Part shown: positions 62,241 to 64,000 of the stretch, in pieces
Layout: each line of letters opens with the position of its first letter
Position numbering within the stretch: the stretch's first letter is position 1
NCBI GenBank assembly: GCA_026398875.1
Contig: JAPLSB010000009.1
Location: forward strand, 124,001-188,000
DNA from: Gammaproteobacteria bacterium
GTDB taxonomy: Bacteria; Pseudomonadota; Gammaproteobacteria; Nevskiales; Nevskiaceae
Length of the DNA: 64,000 bases
Reading direction: 5' to 3'
The notes under the pieces: model-generated
The model's input: only the letters and a program-made list of their open reading frames with translations
What the model was told of the DNA's origin: nothing
Databases searched by the model: none
Program-made: the position numbers and the translations under genes

Positions 62241-62882
62241 TTACAGCGGCAGGTCGTGGATCACGGTGCCGGCGGCGCTGCTGCGGGCGATCTTCAGCAT
62301 GGCGTCGGCGACGTCTTCGGCGCTGATCGGCCGGTACTTGCGCAGCGGGCCGATGCACAGCGGCGCCAGCGCCGGGGCGAGCTTCTGTGCAAACGCTTCG
62401 CCGGGCCGGGATTCGCTGCGCGCGCCGAGCAGCAGCGACGGCCGGAACAGGTGCACGGCCGCAAAGCCGACTTCGCTGACCGCCTTTTCCATCCGTGCCT
62501 TGACCCGCGAGTAGAACGCCGGCGAGGTCGCGCTGGCACCCGCTGCCGACACGCCGTAGAAGCGCTGCACGCCACTGGCCTGCGCAGCACGGGCCACGGC
62601 CAGCACCATGTGGTAATCAACCCGCTCCAGCCCGGCCTTGCCGCCAGCGGCGCGCGTGGTGGTGCCGAGGCAGCAGAACAGATCGTCAGCCGTCAGTGGC
62701 GTGGCCAGCGTGTCGAGGTCTTCGAGCGTCGACGCAACGAAGCGCAGCTTCAGGTTCGCGATGGCCGGCGCGCGACGGCCGAGCACGATCACGGCGCTGT
62801 AATCGGCCGCCGCCAGCAGGCGGTCCAGCAATGCGGTGCCGACCAGTCCGGTGGCGCCGACCAGCAGGGCAGTTCGAGCCAT
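62241..62882 (-). CDS. NAD(P)H-binding oxidoreductase-like protein
   Basis: 213 aa, an atypical SDR/NmrA-like Rossmann protein. The nucleotide loop is LLVGATGLVGTALLDRLLA, followed by VIVLGRRAP for the NADP-binding Arg. FCCLGTTTRAAG and YGVSAAGAS are typical of the TIP30/HTATIP2 and YbjT-like branch. Catalytic activity is uncertain: a Tyr-x-x-x-Lys is seen (FYSRVKARME). It converges on ppk2 with 12 bases between stop codons. Confidence 0.87.
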   Translation of the reverse strand: MARTALLVGATGLVGTALLDRLLAAADYSAVIVLGRRAPAIANLKLRFVASTLEDLDTLATPLTADDLFCCLGTTTRAAGGKAGLERVDYHMVLAVARAAQASGVQRFYGVSAAGASATSPAFYSRVKARMEKAVSEVGFAAVHLFRPSLLLGARSESRPGEAFAQKLAPALAPLCIGPLRKYRPISAEDVADAMLKIARSSAAGTVIHDLPL

Positions 62883-62981
62883 CGACGATCCACACGGTGA
62901 TGAAAGGACCGCGAGTCTATCGGAGCAGCGGACGCACAGGCGTTACAGTGGCAGCCCCTTTTTCACCTCCGGTTCCCTGCC

Positions 62982-63425
62982 ATGAGTCTCTGGAAGCGAC
63001 CTGTCACCATCGGCGCCGGCATGCCGACGCCCCCGAACACGATGGGCCATTACCTCGGCATCCAGATCACCGAGATCGGCGCGGATTTCCTGCGCGGCAC
63101 GATGCCGGTCGATCACCGCACCGTGCAGCCGTACGGCCGCCTGCACGGCGGCGCGTCCTGCGTGCTGGCCGAGGAACTCGGCAGCATCGCCGCGTTCCTG
63201 GCCACGGCGCCGGAAGACGGCATGCCGGTCGGTCTCGACATCAACGCCAACCACGTCCGGCCGATCGGCAGCGGCCTGGTCACCGGCACCGCTCGTCCGA
63301 TTCATGTCGGACGAACCTCCCATGTCTGGGAGATTCGGCTGACCGACGCGCAGGATCGGCTGGTCTGCATTTCGCGGCTGACCGTGTCGGTGATTCCGGC
63401 TGCCAAGGCCAAGCCGGCCAGCTGA
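62982..63425 (+). CDS. Hotdog-fold thioesterase (PaaI/YdiI type)
   Basis: 147 aa. The active-site segment is GRLHGGASCVLAEELGS, with the catalytic acid in LAEE, and HVWEIRLTDAQDRLVCISRLT at the C-terminus. Typical of YdiI/EntH-like acyl- or aryl-CoA thioesterases; the exact thioester is unknown. It is divergent from the NAD(P)-binding gene. Confidence 0.9.
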   Translation: MSLWKRPVTIGAGMPTPPNTMGHYLGIQITEIGADFLRGTMPVDHRTVQPYGRLHGGASCVLAEELGSIAAFLATAPEDGMPVGLDINANHVRPIGSGLVTGTARPIHVGRTSHVWEIRLTDAQDRLVCISRLTVSVIPAAKAKPAS

Positions 63426-63427
63426 GC

Positions 63428-63451
63428 GGCGCGCAGCAACGGCGCGCCTTT
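63428..63451 (+). terminator. Weak terminator-like hairpin
   Basis: Seven-bp GC stem (63428-63434 with 63442-63448) and only three T. It lies between the thioesterase and the next gene; support is low. Confidence 0.3.
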
Positions 63452-63476
63452 CGCGAACCCCGCCCGAGGACGCCCG

Positions 63477-64000
63477 ATGCACTTCCGCTCCATCCGCTGC
63501 CTGCTGATCCCGACGCTGCTCGGTGCTGTCCTCTGCGGTTGTGGCGGCGGTGGTGCCGCGCCGCCGCCCGGCCCGGCACCAGCGCCCCCGCCGACACCGG
63601 GCGGCATCAGCGGCATCGACACGCGGCCGAACCTGCTGCCGCTGAACATCCCGACGGCGGCCGTGCAAGGCGGATCGGTCAGCGTGCAGCGGGTGTTTCC
63701 GGCGTTGAGCTTTCCGGCGCCGCTGCTGTTCGCGGTGGTGCCGGAAGACCGCAGCCGCGGCTTCGTCGTGTCGCAGTCCGGCGTGATCCGGGTGTTCGCG
63801 CTCGATGACCCTTCGGCCAGCCGCAGCACGGTGTTCCTCGACCTCGACAGCCGGGTCACCAACGAAGGCGGCGAGCTGGGCCTGCTTGGCCTCGCGTTCG
63901 ATCCGGACTACGCCCGCAACGGCCACTTCTATCTGAACTACAACCCGAACTCGACGTTCGACGGCGCCGGCAACGGCAACCGGCGCACGCGGATCGCGCG
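63477..64000 (+). CDS. PQQ-type sugar dehydrogenase lipoprotein, N-terminal part (runs off window)
   Basis: 174 residues are visible before the window ends. Signal with lipobox LCGC (Cys near 22), then a Gly run and a Pro/Ala-rich spacer. From about residue 55 it reads like a beta-propeller of the soluble glucose/sorbosone dehydrogenase family: FAVVPEDRSRGFVVSQSGVI, and the hallmark GELGLLGLAFDPDYARNGHF. The C-terminal part needed to confirm PQQ ligands is outside. GAGG lies ahead of the ATG at 63477. Confidence 0.82.
   Translation, partial: MHFRSIRCLLIPTLLGAVLCGCGGGGAAPPPGPAPAPPPTPGGISGIDTRPNLLPLNIPTAAVQGGSVSVQRVFPALSFPAPLLFAVVPEDRSRGFVVSQSGVIRVFALDDPSASRSTVFLDLDSRVTNEGGELGLLGLAFDPDYARNGHFYLNYNPNSTFDGAGNGNRRTRIA

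Overview
The window is a 64 kb piece of a high-GC (about 65% by eye) chromosome from a free-living aerobic gammaproteobacterium. Gene order and content point to the Pseudomonas/Xanthomonadales/Nevskiales side of the class. The strongest clue is the block trpG-trpD-trpC / CRP-like regulator / OsmC / speD, an order I know from Pseudomonas (trpGDC-vfr-osmC-speD), combined with a CRP homologue that looks more like Xanthomonas Clp. A phasin, an M2 (ACE-type) peptidase, PlsB, MsrPQ, KatG and a salicylate/gentisate operon fit the same picture. It is mostly ordinary chromosome. I see no phage, integrase, transposase, CRISPR array, rRNA or tRNA.

Layout. 1-2.6 kb: end of an SDR-type reductase and a membrane-anchored class III cyclase. 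2.8-10.8 kb: speD, osmC, crp, trpC-trpD-trpG, an alpha/beta hydrolase coupled to trpE, and rpe. 11-16.4 kb: katG, a small membrane protein, purC, MAPEG, a DUF6489 protein and a phasin. 16.5-26.4 kb: recQ, a YihY-type membrane protein, fadD, an OmpA/OprF-like porin, a cyclic-nucleotide-gated patatin and a methyltransferase. 26.4-31.8 kb: a LysR regulator divergent from an operon for salicylate via gentisate (gentisate dioxygenase, fumarylpyruvate hydrolase, esterase, Rieske hydroxylase large and small subunits). 31.8-38.8 kb: sufE, msrPQ, rph-rdgB-hemW, a doubled CPXCG-type zinc ribbon, rpmE and gltA. 38.8-41.7 kb: a histidine acid phosphatase and a HerA-like ATPase. 41.9-48.7 kb: a beta-helix/di-haem cytochrome fusion, an unrecognised secreted protein, a TetR regulator and a DUF1329 protein. 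48.8-53.1 kb: DUF4124, PspC, FKBP, plsB. 53.5-59.1 kb: peptide uptake and breakdown (POT transporter, ACE-type M2 peptidase, DUF885 peptidase). 59.1-62.2 kb: a tight qmcA-nfeD-hlyIII-ppk2 operon. 62.2-64 kb: a NAD(P)-binding protein, a thioesterase and the start of a PQQ-type sugar dehydrogenase lipoprotein.

How the parts connect. Cyclic nucleotide signalling appears three times: a cyclase, a CRP/Clp-type regulator and a patatin with a cyclic-nucleotide-binding domain. Aromatic breakdown (gentisate operon), lipid metabolism (acyl-CoA reductase half, fadD, plsB, patatin, thioesterase, phasin) and periplasmic peptide degradation suggest a heterotroph using aromatics, lipids and peptides.

The most unusual feature is a family of long-hairpin repeats built from degenerate 8-9-base words of the type ACGCAAAG. 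There are five copies (two in tandem near 18.9 kb, one each near 27.5, 53.3 and 57.2 kb); four lie between divergently transcribed genes. The least understood coding region is the beta-helix/cytochrome fusion with its secreted neighbour. I did not find an obvious new defence or mobile system.
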